Shown: positions 46,915-55,175 of the stretch, piece by piece
Numbering within the stretch: position 1 is the stretch's first letter
Layout: each line of letters starts with the position of its first letter
DNA from: an uncultured Oscillospiraceae bacterium
Lineage (GTDB): Bacteria; Bacillota; Clostridia; Oscillospirales; Oscillospiraceae
Direction: 5' to 3'
DNA length: 64,000 bases
NCBI GenBank assembly: GCA_934553255.1
Contig: CAKTEZ010000004.1
Span: 1-64,000 of the forward strand
Position numbers and translations under genes: made by a program
Notes under the pieces: generated by a model
Seen by the model: only the letters and a program-made list of their open reading frames with translations
Database searches by the model: none
What the model was told of the DNA's origin: nothing

Positions 46915-47685
46915 TTGCTCGGTAAGGTGGAGATCTGCGGCGTGAACACGGCGAAGCTGCCCACACTCAAGGCGGACGAAATGACGGAGCTGCTGCGGCG
47001 CAGCCGCGCGGGGGACGCACAGGCGCGGGAAACGCTCATTCAGGGCAACCTCCGGCTCGTACTCTCCGTCATTCAGCGCTTCGCCGGCCGTGGGGAAAAC
47101 GCCGACGATCTCTTTCAGGTCGGCTGCGTGGGGCTTATCAAGGCGATCGACAATTTCGATGTGACACAGAATGTCCGCTTTTCGACCTACGGCGTGCCAA
47201 TGATCATCGGCGAGATCCGCCGCTATCTGCGCGACAACAGCGCCATCCGCGTCAGCCGCTCCATGCGCGACACGGCCTACCGCGTGCTGCAGGCGCGGGA
47301 AAAGCTGCAGCGCGAGAACCAGCGTGAGCCGACCGTGGAGCAGATCGCCAAGGAATTGGATCTTCCGCGCGAGGAGATCGTCTTTGCCATGGACGCGGTG
47401 GTAGACCCCGTTTCCCTGTTCGACCCCGTCTATTCCGACGGCAGCGACACAGTCTGCGTGATGGATCAGGTGCGCGACACGCGCAACACCGACGAGAGCT
47501 GGCTCGACCGCCTTGCTCTGCGCGAAGCCGTGAGCAAGCTCACGCCGCGCGAGCAGCACATCCTTGCCCTGCGCTTTTACGAAGGCAAGACGCAGATGGA
47601 GGTCTCCGGCGAGATCGGCATTTCGCAGGCGCAGGTATCGCGTCTGGAAAAAAACGCCATCAGCGCCATTCGCAAGAGCCTGTAG
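46915..47685 (+). CDS. sigG: RNA polymerase sporulation sigma factor SigG
   Basis: The late forespore sigma factor. The 256-aa protein has the SigG N-terminus VEICGVNTAKLP, region 2 with DLFQVGCVGLIKAIDNFD, region 3 and a region 4 helix-turn-helix (TQMEVSGEIGISQAQVSRLE). It starts with TTG after GGAGGCGGGG, which may limit translation. In Bacillus it follows spoIIGA-sigE; those genes are not in the window and the gene stands alone here, opposite ylmC. A hairpin terminator follows directly. Confidence 0.95.
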   Translation: MLGKVEICGVNTAKLPTLKADEMTELLRRSRAGDAQARETLIQGNLRLVLSVIQRFAGRGENADDLFQVGCVGLIKAIDNFDVTQNVRFSTYGVPMIIGEIRRYLRDNSAIRVSRSMRDTAYRVLQAREKLQRENQREPTVEQIAKELDLPREEIVFAMDAVVDPVSLFDPVYSDGSDTVCVMDQVRDTRNTDESWLDRLALREAVSKLTPREQHILALRFYEGKTQMEVSGEIGISQAQVSRLEKNAISAIRKSL

Positions 47686-47694
47686 CCGATCCGC

Positions 47695-47729
47695 AAATAG
47701 CACAGCTTATGACAGGCTGTGCTATTTTT
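47695..47729 (+). terminator. Terminator of sigG
   Basis: A 12-bp stem (AAATAGCACAGC / GCTGTGCTATTT) with a 9-base loop and a T run, 9 bases past the sigG stop. Confidence 0.85.
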
Positions 47730-47754
47730 AATGGCGCTTCCCACCGCAATTCTC

Positions 47755-47782
47755 TTGACTTTGCGGATTTTCCATATAAAAT
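47755..47782 (+). promoter_or_regulatory. Promoter of the FAD-dependent dehydrogenase gene
   Basis: TTGACT (47755-47760), 16 bases, TAAAAT (47777-47782), about 65 bases before the ATG. Confidence 0.6.
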
Positions 47783-47847
47783 TCTTATGGCGGTCGGTTT
47801 CTGCCGCGTTTTCACTTATAGCAAATTGCAGAACAGGAGTTGCCCTT

Positions 47848-49221
47848 ATGAAATACGACATTGCCATCATCGGCGCAGGCCCCGGCGGTATCTTCTCCGC
47901 CTACGAGTTGACAAAGCGCTCCCCCGCGCTCAAGGTCGCGGTGTTTGAAGCAGGACACAGTCTGGAAAAACGCCATTGCCCCATCGACGGGAAAAAGGTC
48001 AAAAGCTGCATCGGCTGCAAAAGCTGCTCGATCATGAGCGGCTTCGGCGGTGCGGGCGCCTTTTCCGACGGCAAGTACAACATCACCAACGATTTCGGCG
48101 GCACGCTCTACGAGTACATCGGCAAGCAGCAGGCCCTCGACCTGATGCGCTATGTCGACGAGATCAATATGCTCTACGGCGGTGAGGGTACGAAGCTTTA
48201 CTCCACCGCGGGCTCGCAGTTCAAGAAGCTCTGCATCCAGCACAAGCTCAAGCTGCTCGACGCCTCCGTGCGTCACCTCGGCACGGACATCAACTATGTG
48301 GTCCTCCGGAACCTTTATGACGAGCTGAAGGACAAGGTCGATTTCTATTTCGATACGCCTGTCCGCTCCCTCGGAGCCGACGGCGGAGAGTACACCGTGT
48401 CCACCGACGGCGGCGACTATGTGTGCGGAAAATGCATCGTCTCCGTCGGGCGCAGCGGCAGCAAATGGATGGAGGGCGTGTGCCGTGCGCTCGACATTCC
48501 CACCAAGTCCAACCGTGTGGACCTCGGCGTGCGCGTGGAGCTGCCCGCCGTCGTGTTCTCTCACCTCACCGACGAGCTGTACGAGAGCAAGATCGTCTAC
48601 CGCACGGAAAAATTCGAGGACAATGTGCGTACCTTCTGCATGAACCCTCACGGCATCGTGGTCAACGAGAACACAAACGGCATCGTCACCGTCAACGGTC
48701 ACAGCTATGAGGACGCCGCCATGCAGACGGAGAATACCAACTTCGCCCTCCTTGTCTCCAAGCATTTTTCCGAGCCGTTCCACGACTCCAACGGCTATGG
48801 CGAGAGCATCGCGCGCCTTTCCAACATGCTCGGCGGCGGGGTCATCGTCCAGCGCTTCGGCGACCTTGTGCGCGGGCGGCGCAGCACGGTCAAGCGCATC
48901 GAGGAGGGGCTTGTCACGCCGACGCTTGCGGCGACCCCGGGCGACCTGAGCCTCGTGCTTCCCAAGCGCATCCTCGACGGCATCATCGAAATGATCTACG
49001 CGCTCGACAAGATCGCCCTCGGCACGGCGAACGACGACACGCTCCTCTACGGCGTGGAGGTCAAGTTCTACAACATGGAGGTTGCGCTCGACGAACACCT
49101 TGAGACCGCCCACCGCGGCCTTTACATCATCGGCGACGGCAGCGGCATCACCCACTCCCTCTCCCATGCCTCTGCCAGCGGCGTTTTCGTCGCGCGCGAC
49201 ATTCTCGCGCGGAACGCCTGA
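47848..49221 (+). CDS. FAD-dependent dehydrogenase (COG2509-like)
   Basis: A 457-aa flavoprotein. GAGPGGIFSAYEL at residues 9-21 binds FAD; a Cys-rich segment (CPIDGKKVKSCIGCKSC at about 44-60) and SGFGGAGAFSDGKYN follow, a combination typical of the COG2509 uncharacterised FAD-dependent dehydrogenases; the end carries GDGSGITHSLSHASASG. The four cysteines may bind a cluster or be redox active. The ATG at 47848 follows CAGGAG. Substrate unknown. Single gene with its own promoter. Confidence 0.88.
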   Translation: MKYDIAIIGAGPGGIFSAYELTKRSPALKVAVFEAGHSLEKRHCPIDGKKVKSCIGCKSCSIMSGFGGAGAFSDGKYNITNDFGGTLYEYIGKQQALDLMRYVDEINMLYGGEGTKLYSTAGSQFKKLCIQHKLKLLDASVRHLGTDINYVVLRNLYDELKDKVDFYFDTPVRSLGADGGEYTVSTDGGDYVCGKCIVSVGRSGSKWMEGVCRALDIPTKSNRVDLGVRVELPAVVFSHLTDELYESKIVYRTEKFEDNVRTFCMNPHGIVVNENTNGIVTVNGHSYEDAAMQTENTNFALLVSKHFSEPFHDSNGYGESIARLSNMLGGGVIVQRFGDLVRGRRSTVKRIEEGLVTPTLAATPGDLSLVLPKRILDGIIEMIYALDKIALGTANDDTLLYGVEVKFYNMEVALDEHLETAHRGLYIIGDGSGITHSLSHASASGVFVARDILARNA

Positions 49222-49333
49222 GTCCCATTTCCCACAATCCCAAAGGAGCGGCAGCCATTCGCTGCCGCCCCGCCTGTCCGGTCGCACGAACAGCGCACGA
49301 TCCTGATACCGTGCCTCAGCACGGATAGTAAAG

Positions 49334-49368
49334 AAAAAATCCTGTAACCATGATGGTTACAGGATTTC
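49334..49368 (-). terminator. Terminator of tRNA-Gln
   Basis: A 15-bp near-perfect palindrome (AAATCCTGTAACCAT and complement around one base) followed by TTTTTTC on the minus strand, six bases beyond the tRNA 3' end. It could also stop rightward transcription from the dehydrogenase gene. Confidence 0.8.
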
Positions 49369-49373
49369 TCTTT

Positions 49374-49447
49374 TGGCAGCGGGTGAAGGATTCGAACCCT
49401 CACAAACGGAGTCAGAGTCCGGTGTGCTACCATTACACAAACCCGCT
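49374..49447 (-). tRNA. tRNA-Gln (anticodon CTG)
   Basis: Read leftwards, a full cloverleaf: acceptor AGCGGGT / ACCCGCT, D-arm with AATGGTAGC, anticodon loop CTCTGAC with CTG at the centre, T-loop GTTCGAATCC, discriminator G and an encoded CCA end. The anticodon reads CAG (glutamine). The first pair of the anticodon stem (27-43) is a C-U mismatch. It has its own near-consensus promoter and terminator, so it is a single-gene unit. Confidence 0.95.
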
Positions 49448-49470
49448 GTGTTCGTTGACGAACAAAAGCT

Positions 49471-49498
49471 ATTATACCAATGCTTTTCCATTTGTCAA
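49471..49498 (-). promoter_or_regulatory. Promoter of tRNA-Gln
   Basis: Leftwards, TTGACA (49493-49498), 16 bases, TATAAT (49471-49476): a perfect match to both sigma-A hexamers. Confidence 0.85.
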
Positions 49499-49593
49499 GT
49501 AGCATTTCGGCAATTCCTGAAAAAATTTCCGTCTGACGCGAAAATACCCCGCACAAGGGGGAGGAGAGATCGTCTCCCCCTCCTTGCACGCGT

Positions 49594-51147
49594 TTACATC
49601 CAGATGGAAAACAAGCGCAGAAACGGCTCGAAGATCCGTCGGAAAAAGCCGCGGTGCTTCCACTCCTCCAGCGTAACGGCGTGGCTTTGCGTCAGAATGC
49701 CGTCCATGTCCTCCAGCAGATTCTCAATGGCGCTCGCCCCGTAGAGCATGACGCCGCACTCATAATGCAGTTCAAAGCTGCGGTAGTCGATGTTCACCGA
49801 ACCGACAAAGGCGGCCTCGCGGTCCACCATCATACTCTTGGCGTGCAGGAAACCAGGTGTATAGCGATACACCTTTACATGATGCTCCAGCAGCTCGCCA
49901 ATATAAGACTCCGCCACGGTGTCCGCGTACCAATGATCCGGCGTACCCGGAAGCATGAGCCGTACATCCACCCCGCCGTCGCCGGCAATACAGAGCGCAC
50001 GCAGGATGCTCTCATCGGGAATGAAGTACGGCGTCGTGATGTAGAGGAAGCGCCTCGCATTGCCGATCATCTGCAAAAAGGCGTCCTGCGCGGGATTGTC
50101 CGGGTTGTTCTGCGGCCCGTCCAGAAACGGCTGGCAGAAGCCCTCCGCCTTCGGCGCGGTGTGCGGGCGGTAATAATCCCGCTCCTCGCGCAGCTCGCCG
50201 CCGAGAAAGCTCCACATATTGAGAAACGCCGAGGTCAGGCCCCACGCACCCTCGCCCTCCAGCCGGATGCCGCTGTCCTTCCAGTAGCCGAAGCGGTTGA
50301 TGAGGTTCGCATACTCGTCGGCAATGTTGACGCCGCCGGTATAGGCGGTATCGCCGTCCACAACGGCGATCTTGCGGTGGTCGCGGTAGTTGAAGTACAG
50401 GCGGTTGACATACTCATGCACCGGATTGAAAACGATGACCTCCACGCCTGCCGCGCGCAGCGTTTCCAGACTTTCCGCACCAAAGCGCTTAATATTTCCG
50501 AAGTCGTCAAAAATGATCTTGACCTCTACCCCGCTCCGCGCGCGCTCGCAGAGCGCCGCGCTCATACGGTCCCAGAGCTTCCCTTCGGCAAGAATGAAGT
50601 ATTCCAGAAACACGAAATGCTCCGCCGCCGCGATGCGGGCGATGATGTCGTCGAGCAGCAGCGCCCCCTCCGGAAAATAGGTCGCCGCGGTGTTCCCGTA
50701 AAGCTGAAAGCCGCGGCTTTGCAGATACTTCGACATACGCGTCCAACCGGGCAGCGCACGCTGCAGGCGGTCCGTATTCCGTTCGCTGCGCGAGCGCACG
50801 CTCTCCGGCTCCTCGGGCAGCGCCGCGGCCTGTCGGCGCAGGCGTTTGCGCTGTGTGTCCCCGCCCCAGAGAAGATAGAGGATCAGACCGACCACCGGCG
50901 CAAAAAGGATGGGAATGACCCACGCGACCTTATAGGAAAGGTCGCCCGGCTTGTTGTAAATGTACAATGCCGTGACAAGGGCAACGCCCTCCAGCGCACC
51001 GTAGACGGCGGCAAAGTGGCCTTTCAGATACCGCGTCAGAAGAAGCACCGTCGCAACCTGCAGAGCAAGCAGCACCACAACAAGCAGGATACGCAGCGCC
51101 GCGGCGACGCGGCGCTCCCCTCTCTGCTGTAAGCCTCGTATCCTCAT
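49594..51147 (-). CDS. cls: Cardiolipin synthase
   Basis: A 517-aa phospholipase-D-superfamily enzyme that joins two phosphatidylglycerols. Two N-terminal membrane helices (about 15-35 and 40-75) are followed by two HKD motifs, DHRKIAVVDG in the first half and LHAKSMMVDREAAFVGS in the second, as required for the active site. Length is slightly above the usual 480-510. The ATG follows GCAGGAGG. No operon partner. Confidence 0.94.
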   Translation of the reverse strand: MRIRGLQQRGERRVAAALRILLVVVLLALQVATVLLLTRYLKGHFAAVYGALEGVALVTALYIYNKPGDLSYKVAWVIPILFAPVVGLILYLLWGGDTQRKRLRRQAAALPEEPESVRSRSERNTDRLQRALPGWTRMSKYLQSRGFQLYGNTAATYFPEGALLLDDIIARIAAAEHFVFLEYFILAEGKLWDRMSAALCERARSGVEVKIIFDDFGNIKRFGAESLETLRAAGVEVIVFNPVHEYVNRLYFNYRDHRKIAVVDGDTAYTGGVNIADEYANLINRFGYWKDSGIRLEGEGAWGLTSAFLNMWSFLGGELREERDYYRPHTAPKAEGFCQPFLDGPQNNPDNPAQDAFLQMIGNARRFLYITTPYFIPDESILRALCIAGDGGVDVRLMLPGTPDHWYADTVAESYIGELLEHHVKVYRYTPGFLHAKSMMVDREAAFVGSVNIDYRSFELHYECGVMLYGASAIENLLEDMDGILTQSHAVTLEEWKHRGFFRRIFEPFLRLFSIWM

Positions 51148-51175
51148 GGTCGTATCGCCTCCTGCCGCGCCGCGG

Positions 51176-52630
51176 TCACTTGCCGCTGTTTTTGGTCAGA
51201 AGCTCCTGCTTGATGTCGTACAGCTTCTGCGAAAGGTCCACATAGTAACGGTGAGGATTGTCAAAGCGCTTGACCTCGTCCCACAGGGTATCGACCTGCT
51301 CCGCGCAGTATTTGCGGATCTCCTCCAGCGAGGGTCTGCTATAGACGAGCTTTCCGTTTCGGAAGATGGGAACAAGCAGCTCGCGCGCGGTGAAGTGGTA
51401 GACCTCCTTGCGCTTCCATGTTGCTTCGGGGTCGAAAATGGTCATCTTGTCGCTGTCGTCCACCGTTTCGTCATGCACGCAGATGTAGTCGGCGATGGCC
51501 TTGCCCGTGTCGCGCCCGTAGAAACGGTAGAGCTTCTTGAAATGCGGCGTGGTGATCTTGCCGACATTCTCGCTGATCTTGATCTTGGGAATGATCTTCC
51601 CGCTCTCGTCCTCCACGGCGACAAGCTTGTAGACGCCGCCGAAGACCGGCTCGCTGCGCGCGGTGATGAGCCGCTCGCCGACGCCAAAGGCGTCGATCTT
51701 CGCGTCCTGCATCCACATATCGCGGATCAGATACTCGTCGAGGGCGTTGGAAACGGTGATGGTCGCACTCTCCCAACCCGCCGCGTCGAGCATCTCGCGC
51801 GCCTTGCGGCTGAGGTAGGCAATGTCGCCGCTGTCAAGGCGGATGCCGCACTTGGTGATGCCCTTTGGCCGCAGGACCTCGTTAAAGGCGCGGATCGCGT
51901 TGGGGATACCGGAGTGGAGCGTATCGTAGGTGTCCACCAGCATGATGGCGTTGCCGGGATACAGCTCGCAGTAGGTCTTGAAGGCGTCGTACTCCGTGTC
52001 GAACATCTGAACCCACGCATGGGCCATCGTGCCGAGCGCAGGCACGCCGTAAAGCTCGTCCGTAACGGTGCAGGCCGTGCCGATGCAGCCGCCGATGTAG
52101 GCGGCGCGGGCGCCGACGATGGCAGCCGCCGTACCCTGCGCGCGGCGGGAGCCGAACTCCATCACGCCGCGCCCCTTAGCGGCGCGGGCGATGCGGTTGG
52201 CCTTGGTCGCAATGAGGCTCTGGTGGTTGACGGTCAGCAGCGTGAAGGTCTCCACGAGCTGCGCCTCGATCGCGGGGGCGCGTACGATGACCATCGGCTC
52301 TCTTGGAAACACGGGCGTCCCCTCCGGCACGGCATAGATGTCGCCGGTGAAGCGGAAGGTACGCAGATACTCCAGAAATTCCTCACAGAAGATGCCCTTA
52401 CCGCGCAGATATGCGATGTCCTGCTCGTCGAAGTGCAGATCCTCGATGTATTCGATCAGCTGCTCCAGTCCCGCCGCGATGGCATAGCCGCCGCCGTCGG
52501 GGACCGAGCGGAAATATACATCGAAATAGGTGATGCGGTCTTTGAAGCCGGTTTGGAAATAGCCGTTGCCCATGGTCAGCTCATAGAAATCACAGAGCAT
52601 GGTCATGTTCAGTTTTTCTTCCGTTTTCAT
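51176..52630 (-). CDS. pncB: Nicotinate phosphoribosyltransferase
   Basis: Makes nicotinate mononucleotide from nicotinate and PRPP in NAD salvage. The 484-aa protein from the ATG at 52630 (MKTEEKLNMT) has FYELTMGNGYF near the N-terminus and the type II phosphoribosyltransferase barrel, with GIRLDSGDIA and DAFGVGERL. The ATG is preferred over one four codons upstream because GAGGTG lies just before it. Divergent from coaW with back-to-back promoters. Confidence 0.94.
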   Translation of the reverse strand: MKTEEKLNMTMLCDFYELTMGNGYFQTGFKDRITYFDVYFRSVPDGGGYAIAAGLEQLIEYIEDLHFDEQDIAYLRGKGIFCEEFLEYLRTFRFTGDIYAVPEGTPVFPREPMVIVRAPAIEAQLVETFTLLTVNHQSLIATKANRIARAAKGRGVMEFGSRRAQGTAAAIVGARAAYIGGCIGTACTVTDELYGVPALGTMAHAWVQMFDTEYDAFKTYCELYPGNAIMLVDTYDTLHSGIPNAIRAFNEVLRPKGITKCGIRLDSGDIAYLSRKAREMLDAAGWESATITVSNALDEYLIRDMWMQDAKIDAFGVGERLITARSEPVFGGVYKLVAVEDESGKIIPKIKISENVGKITTPHFKKLYRFYGRDTGKAIADYICVHDETVDDSDKMTIFDPEATWKRKEVYHFTARELLVPIFRNGKLVYSRPSLEEIRKYCAEQVDTLWDEVKRFDNPHRYYVDLSQKLYDIKQELLTKNSGK

Positions 52631-52688
52631 GGAACACCTCATATAATTTCAGCCGCGGCATTTTCTACCACGGCCTTATGATGCCCTT

Positions 52689-52717
52689 ATTATAGCCCGC
52701 TTTTGCGGATAAAGCAA
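52689..52717 (-). promoter_or_regulatory. Promoter of pncB
   Basis: Leftwards, TTGCTT (52712-52717), 17 bases, TATAAT (52689-52694). Confidence 0.7.
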
Positions 52718-52726
52718 GGCTTTTGC

Positions 52727-52755
52727 TTGACTTTGCGCGGCAAGTCTCCTATGAT
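52727..52755 (+). promoter_or_regulatory. Promoter of coaW
   Basis: TTGACT (52727-52732), 17 bases, TATGAT (52750-52755). Its -35 box lies only 9 bases from the pncB -35 box on the other strand. Confidence 0.7.
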
Positions 52756-52788
52756 AAGCATGAATTTACTTCATGTGGGGTGCTTAAA

Positions 52789-53622
52789 ATGGGCGTTATT
52801 CTCGGCATCGACATCGGCGGCAGCAGCACAAAAATCGTTGGCCTGCACGCGGACGGCACGATCATCGATATGCTTCGCGTCAAGGCGGAGGACCCCCTCA
52901 CCTCGCTCTACGGGGCGCTCGGAAACTTCCTCGCCACACACCGCCTGCAACTGTCCGACATCGGTCACATCGCGCTCACCGGCGTGGGCGCCTCCTATGT
53001 GGACGGCGACATCTACGGCGTACGCACCGTCAAGGTCGAGGAGTTCCCCTCCGTCGGCGTGGGCGGTCTGGCGTTGAGTGGAAAGGAACACGCCGTGGTG
53101 GTCAGCATGGGTACCGGCACCTCCTTTCTCTGGGCGGAAAAAGGCTGCGAGATCCGCCACATCATCGGCAGCGGCATCGGCGGCGGCACGCTCTCCGGTC
53201 TGAGCGAGTTGATCACGGGCGTCCACCAGTATGCCCTGATCCGTAAACTCTGTCAGGACGGCGATCTGGGCCGCATCGACCTCACCATCGGCGATATGTC
53301 CAAGGACAAGGTCGGCACGCTCCCGCCGGAGGCGACGGCGGCAAACTTTGCCAAGCTCGCCGAGGACGCGACGAGCGCCGATAAGATGCTCGGCCTGGTG
53401 AACCTCGTGCTGCAGGCCATCGGCACGATGTCCGTGCTTGCCTGCAAGACCTGCGGGACGAATACCGTCGTCCTCACGGGTGCGCTTACGATGCTCCCGC
53501 CCGCCCGCGAGACCTTCGTTCTCTTCACGCGGCTCTACGGCGTGGAGTTCCTCATCCCCAAAAACGCCACCTTTGCCACCGCCATCGGCGCGGCGCTTTA
53601 CAGCATGAGAGAGGACGGCTGA
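52789..53622 (+). CDS. coaW: Type II pantothenate kinase
   Basis: Phosphorylates pantothenate, the first step of CoA synthesis. The 277-aa ASKHA-fold protein has GIDIGGSSTKIVG at residues 5-17, the phosphate-binding loop, and GTGTSF plus GSGIGGGTLSG further on, as in the staphylococcal-type PanK-II, which is not feedback inhibited. An upstream in-frame ATG lies before the promoter, so the start at 52789 is chosen. Followed after nine bases by a CPBP protease gene. Confidence 0.9.
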   Translation: MGVILGIDIGGSSTKIVGLHADGTIIDMLRVKAEDPLTSLYGALGNFLATHRLQLSDIGHIALTGVGASYVDGDIYGVRTVKVEEFPSVGVGGLALSGKEHAVVVSMGTGTSFLWAEKGCEIRHIIGSGIGGGTLSGLSELITGVHQYALIRKLCQDGDLGRIDLTIGDMSKDKVGTLPPEATAANFAKLAEDATSADKMLGLVNLVLQAIGTMSVLACKTCGTNTVVLTGALTMLPPARETFVLFTRLYGVEFLIPKNATFATAIGAALYSMREDG

Positions 53623-53631
53623 GGGGAGCCA

Positions 53632-54312
53632 ATGACTTCTATCAAAAAGAATGTGCTTGCTATCTGCGCGCTCGTACTGCTCGGCTGCGCGGCAATGACG
53701 CTCGTTGACGGCGTGCTCCGCCCTCCCTACGCAGTCAAATCCGCCGTTAAGCTCGCACTCTTTCTGCTTGCTCCCCTGCTCTATGGGTATGCTGCGGGCA
53801 AGGACGGTTACCGCGCGCTTTTCCGTATGCAGCGGCGTGCGCTGCTGCGTGTGCTCGCTCTTGGGTTTGGCGTATTCGCGCTCATTCTCGGCGCTTATTT
53901 TGCGCTGCGCAGCGTCTTCGATTTTTCCGCCGTCACCGCGCTTCTCGATAAGAATGCCGGCGTTACGGCGGAGAATTTCCTGTGGGTATCACTCTACATC
54001 TCCTTCGTCAATTCGCTTCTGGAGGAATTCTTCTTCCGCGGCTTTGCCTTTCTTGTTCTGCGCAGGTATGCGGGCGAGCGCTTCGCCTGTGTTTTCAGTG
54101 CGCTGAGCTTTGCACTCTACCACACGGCGATGATGCTCGGGTGGTTTTCTCCGCTTCTCTTCCTTTTCGCGCTCGCGGGACTTACTGCGGGCGGCGTGCT
54201 CTTTAATCTTCTCGACGCGAGGGCAGGGACGATCTTCCCCTCCTGGGCAGTCCACATCTTCGCAAACCTTGCCATCAACACAGTTGGCTTTATTCTTTTC
54301 AAAATTCTATAA
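53632..54312 (+). CDS. CPBP family intramembrane glutamic endopeptidase
   Basis: A 226-aa membrane protein with about seven hydrophobic segments and the ABI/CPBP motifs: LLEEFFFRG (EExxxR, about residue 130), a His in LYHTAMMLG and WAVHIFANL near the C-terminus. Family members cleave prenylated or other membrane proteins, or confer bacteriocin self-immunity. Co-transcribed with coaW, with no functional link evident. The 20-bp hairpin at 54335-54379 terminates it. Confidence 0.88.
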   Translation: MTSIKKNVLAICALVLLGCAAMTLVDGVLRPPYAVKSAVKLALFLLAPLLYGYAAGKDGYRALFRMQRRALLRVLALGFGVFALILGAYFALRSVFDFSAVTALLDKNAGVTAENFLWVSLYISFVNSLLEEFFFRGFAFLVLRRYAGERFACVFSALSFALYHTAMMLGWFSPLLFLFALAGLTAGGVLFNLLDARAGTIFPSWAVHIFANLAINTVGFILFKIL

Positions 54313-54334
54313 GAAAGCGTGGGAATACAAAGCA

Positions 54335-54379
54335 AAAATCGGGGAAGTCAAGCAAAAAATGCTTGACTTCCCCGATTTT
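54335..54379 (+). terminator. 20-bp hairpin terminator that also contains the rplU -35 box
   Basis: A perfect 20-bp stem (AAAATCGGGGAAGTCAAGCA and complement) with a 5-base A loop. It ends the coaW-CPBP unit. The right arm carries TTGACT, the -35 element of the following rplU promoter. Confidence 0.85.
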
Positions 54380-54391
54380 CCCTGTTATAAT
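54363..54391 (+). promoter_or_regulatory. Promoter of rplU-prp-rpmA
   Basis: TTGACT (54363-54368), 17 bases, TATAAT (54386-54391). Strong match to sigma-A. The -35 is embedded in the upstream terminator stem. Confidence 0.8.
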
Positions 54392-54397
54392 TAGTGA

Positions 54398-54480
54398 GCC
54401 GCTTTGAATGGGTACAAAGCATCGGTCCGTCCGATCACCCCCGACAGCGAGTCCGTAATAAAGGAAAGCGAGGTGCAACC
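54398..54480 (+). ncRNA. Probable ribosomal protein L21 leader
   Basis: The roughly 80-base untranslated leader ahead of rplU forms two adjacent hairpins: GCTTTG / CAAAGC (54401-54420) and ATCGG / CCGAT (54421-54435). Many Bacillota carry an L21 leader here that lets L21 repress its own operon. The match to the Rfam model cannot be scored here. Confidence 0.5.
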
Positions 54481-54792
54481 ATGCAAGCGATTATCGTTAC
54501 CGGCGGTAAGCAGTACAATGTCAGCGAGGGCGACACTCTGTTCATCGAGAAGCTGGATGTCGAGGCCGGCGAAGCCGTTACCTTCGACACCGTTCTGGCC
54601 ATCGTGGACGGCGAGAACACCAAGTTCGGCACTCCCGTGGTGGAGGGCGCGAAGGTCGAGGCCAAGGTCGTCAAGAACGGCAAGGGCAAGAAGATCCGTA
54701 TCTTCAAGTACAACCCCAAGAAGGGCTACCGCAAGCGTCAGGGTCATCGTCAGCCTTATACCAAGGTTGAGATTGGCAAGATCAGCTTCTAA
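54481..54792 (+). CDS. rplU: 50S ribosomal protein L21
   Basis: A 103-aa ribosomal protein L21: starts [18 protein letters not shown], with [17 protein letters not shown] near the C-terminus, the family signature. The ATG at 54481 follows GGAAAGCGAGG. First gene of rplU-prp-rpmA, the conserved order in Bacillota. Highly biased codon use. Confidence 0.97.
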   Translation: MQAIIVTGGKQYNVSEGDTLFIEKLDVEAGEAVTFDTVLAIVDGENTKFGTPVVEGAKVEAKVVKNGKGKKIRIFKYNPKKGYRKRQGHRQPYTKVEIGKISF

Positions 54793-54795
54793 GCC

Positions 54796-55125
54796 ATGAC
54801 GACCGTTACCTTCCTCACCGAGGGAAAGCGCATCATCGGCTTCGACGCGAAGGGCCACAGCGGCTATGCCGAGGCAGGCTCCGACATCGTCTGCGCCGCC
54901 ATCACGAGCGCCGTGCGTCTCGTGGACGCGACCGTGAACGACGTGCTGGGTCTCGCGGCCTCCGTCAAGGTCCATGAAAGATCGGGTTCCATCGAGTTCC
55001 GTCTCCCCGGCGGTCTGAGCGCCGCGGCGGAGAGCACCTGCCAGTCTCTTTTGGCCGGCTTGATGCTCTATTTCACGGAGCTGCACGACGAGTACCCCGA
55101 AAACATCGAAGTAATGGAGGCGTGA
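54796..55125 (+). CDS. prp: Ribosomal-processing cysteine protease Prp
   Basis: A 109-aa cysteine protease that removes the N-terminal extension of L27. The catalytic pair is visible: His in [10 protein letters not shown] (residue 22) and Cys in DIVCAAIT (residue 34). Located between rplU and rpmA as in all bacteria with the L27 extension, which the following gene indeed has. The ATG lies three bases after the rplU stop. Confidence 0.94.
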   Translation: MTTVTFLTEGKRIIGFDAKGHSGYAEAGSDIVCAAITSAVRLVDATVNDVLGLAASVKVHERSGSIEFRLPGGLSAAAESTCQSLLAGLMLYFTELHDEYPENIEVMEA

Positions 55126-55175
55126 GCCTCCTCTCCCCCCACGCATCATTCTACAGAAAGGATGGACTACGAATT

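Noticed and set aside
46774-47703. A 309-codon leftward frame opposite sigG
   Set aside because: Antisense to a clear SigG gene; no family features and no ribosome-binding site.
47812-49287. A 491-codon leftward frame opposite the FAD-dependent dehydrogenase
   Set aside because: Antisense shadow; the plus-strand frame has the FAD motif, promoter and ribosome-binding site.
54335-54379. The 20-bp hairpin as an IS end or attachment site
   Set aside because: Position, A-loop and flanking A/T runs are those of an intrinsic terminator.
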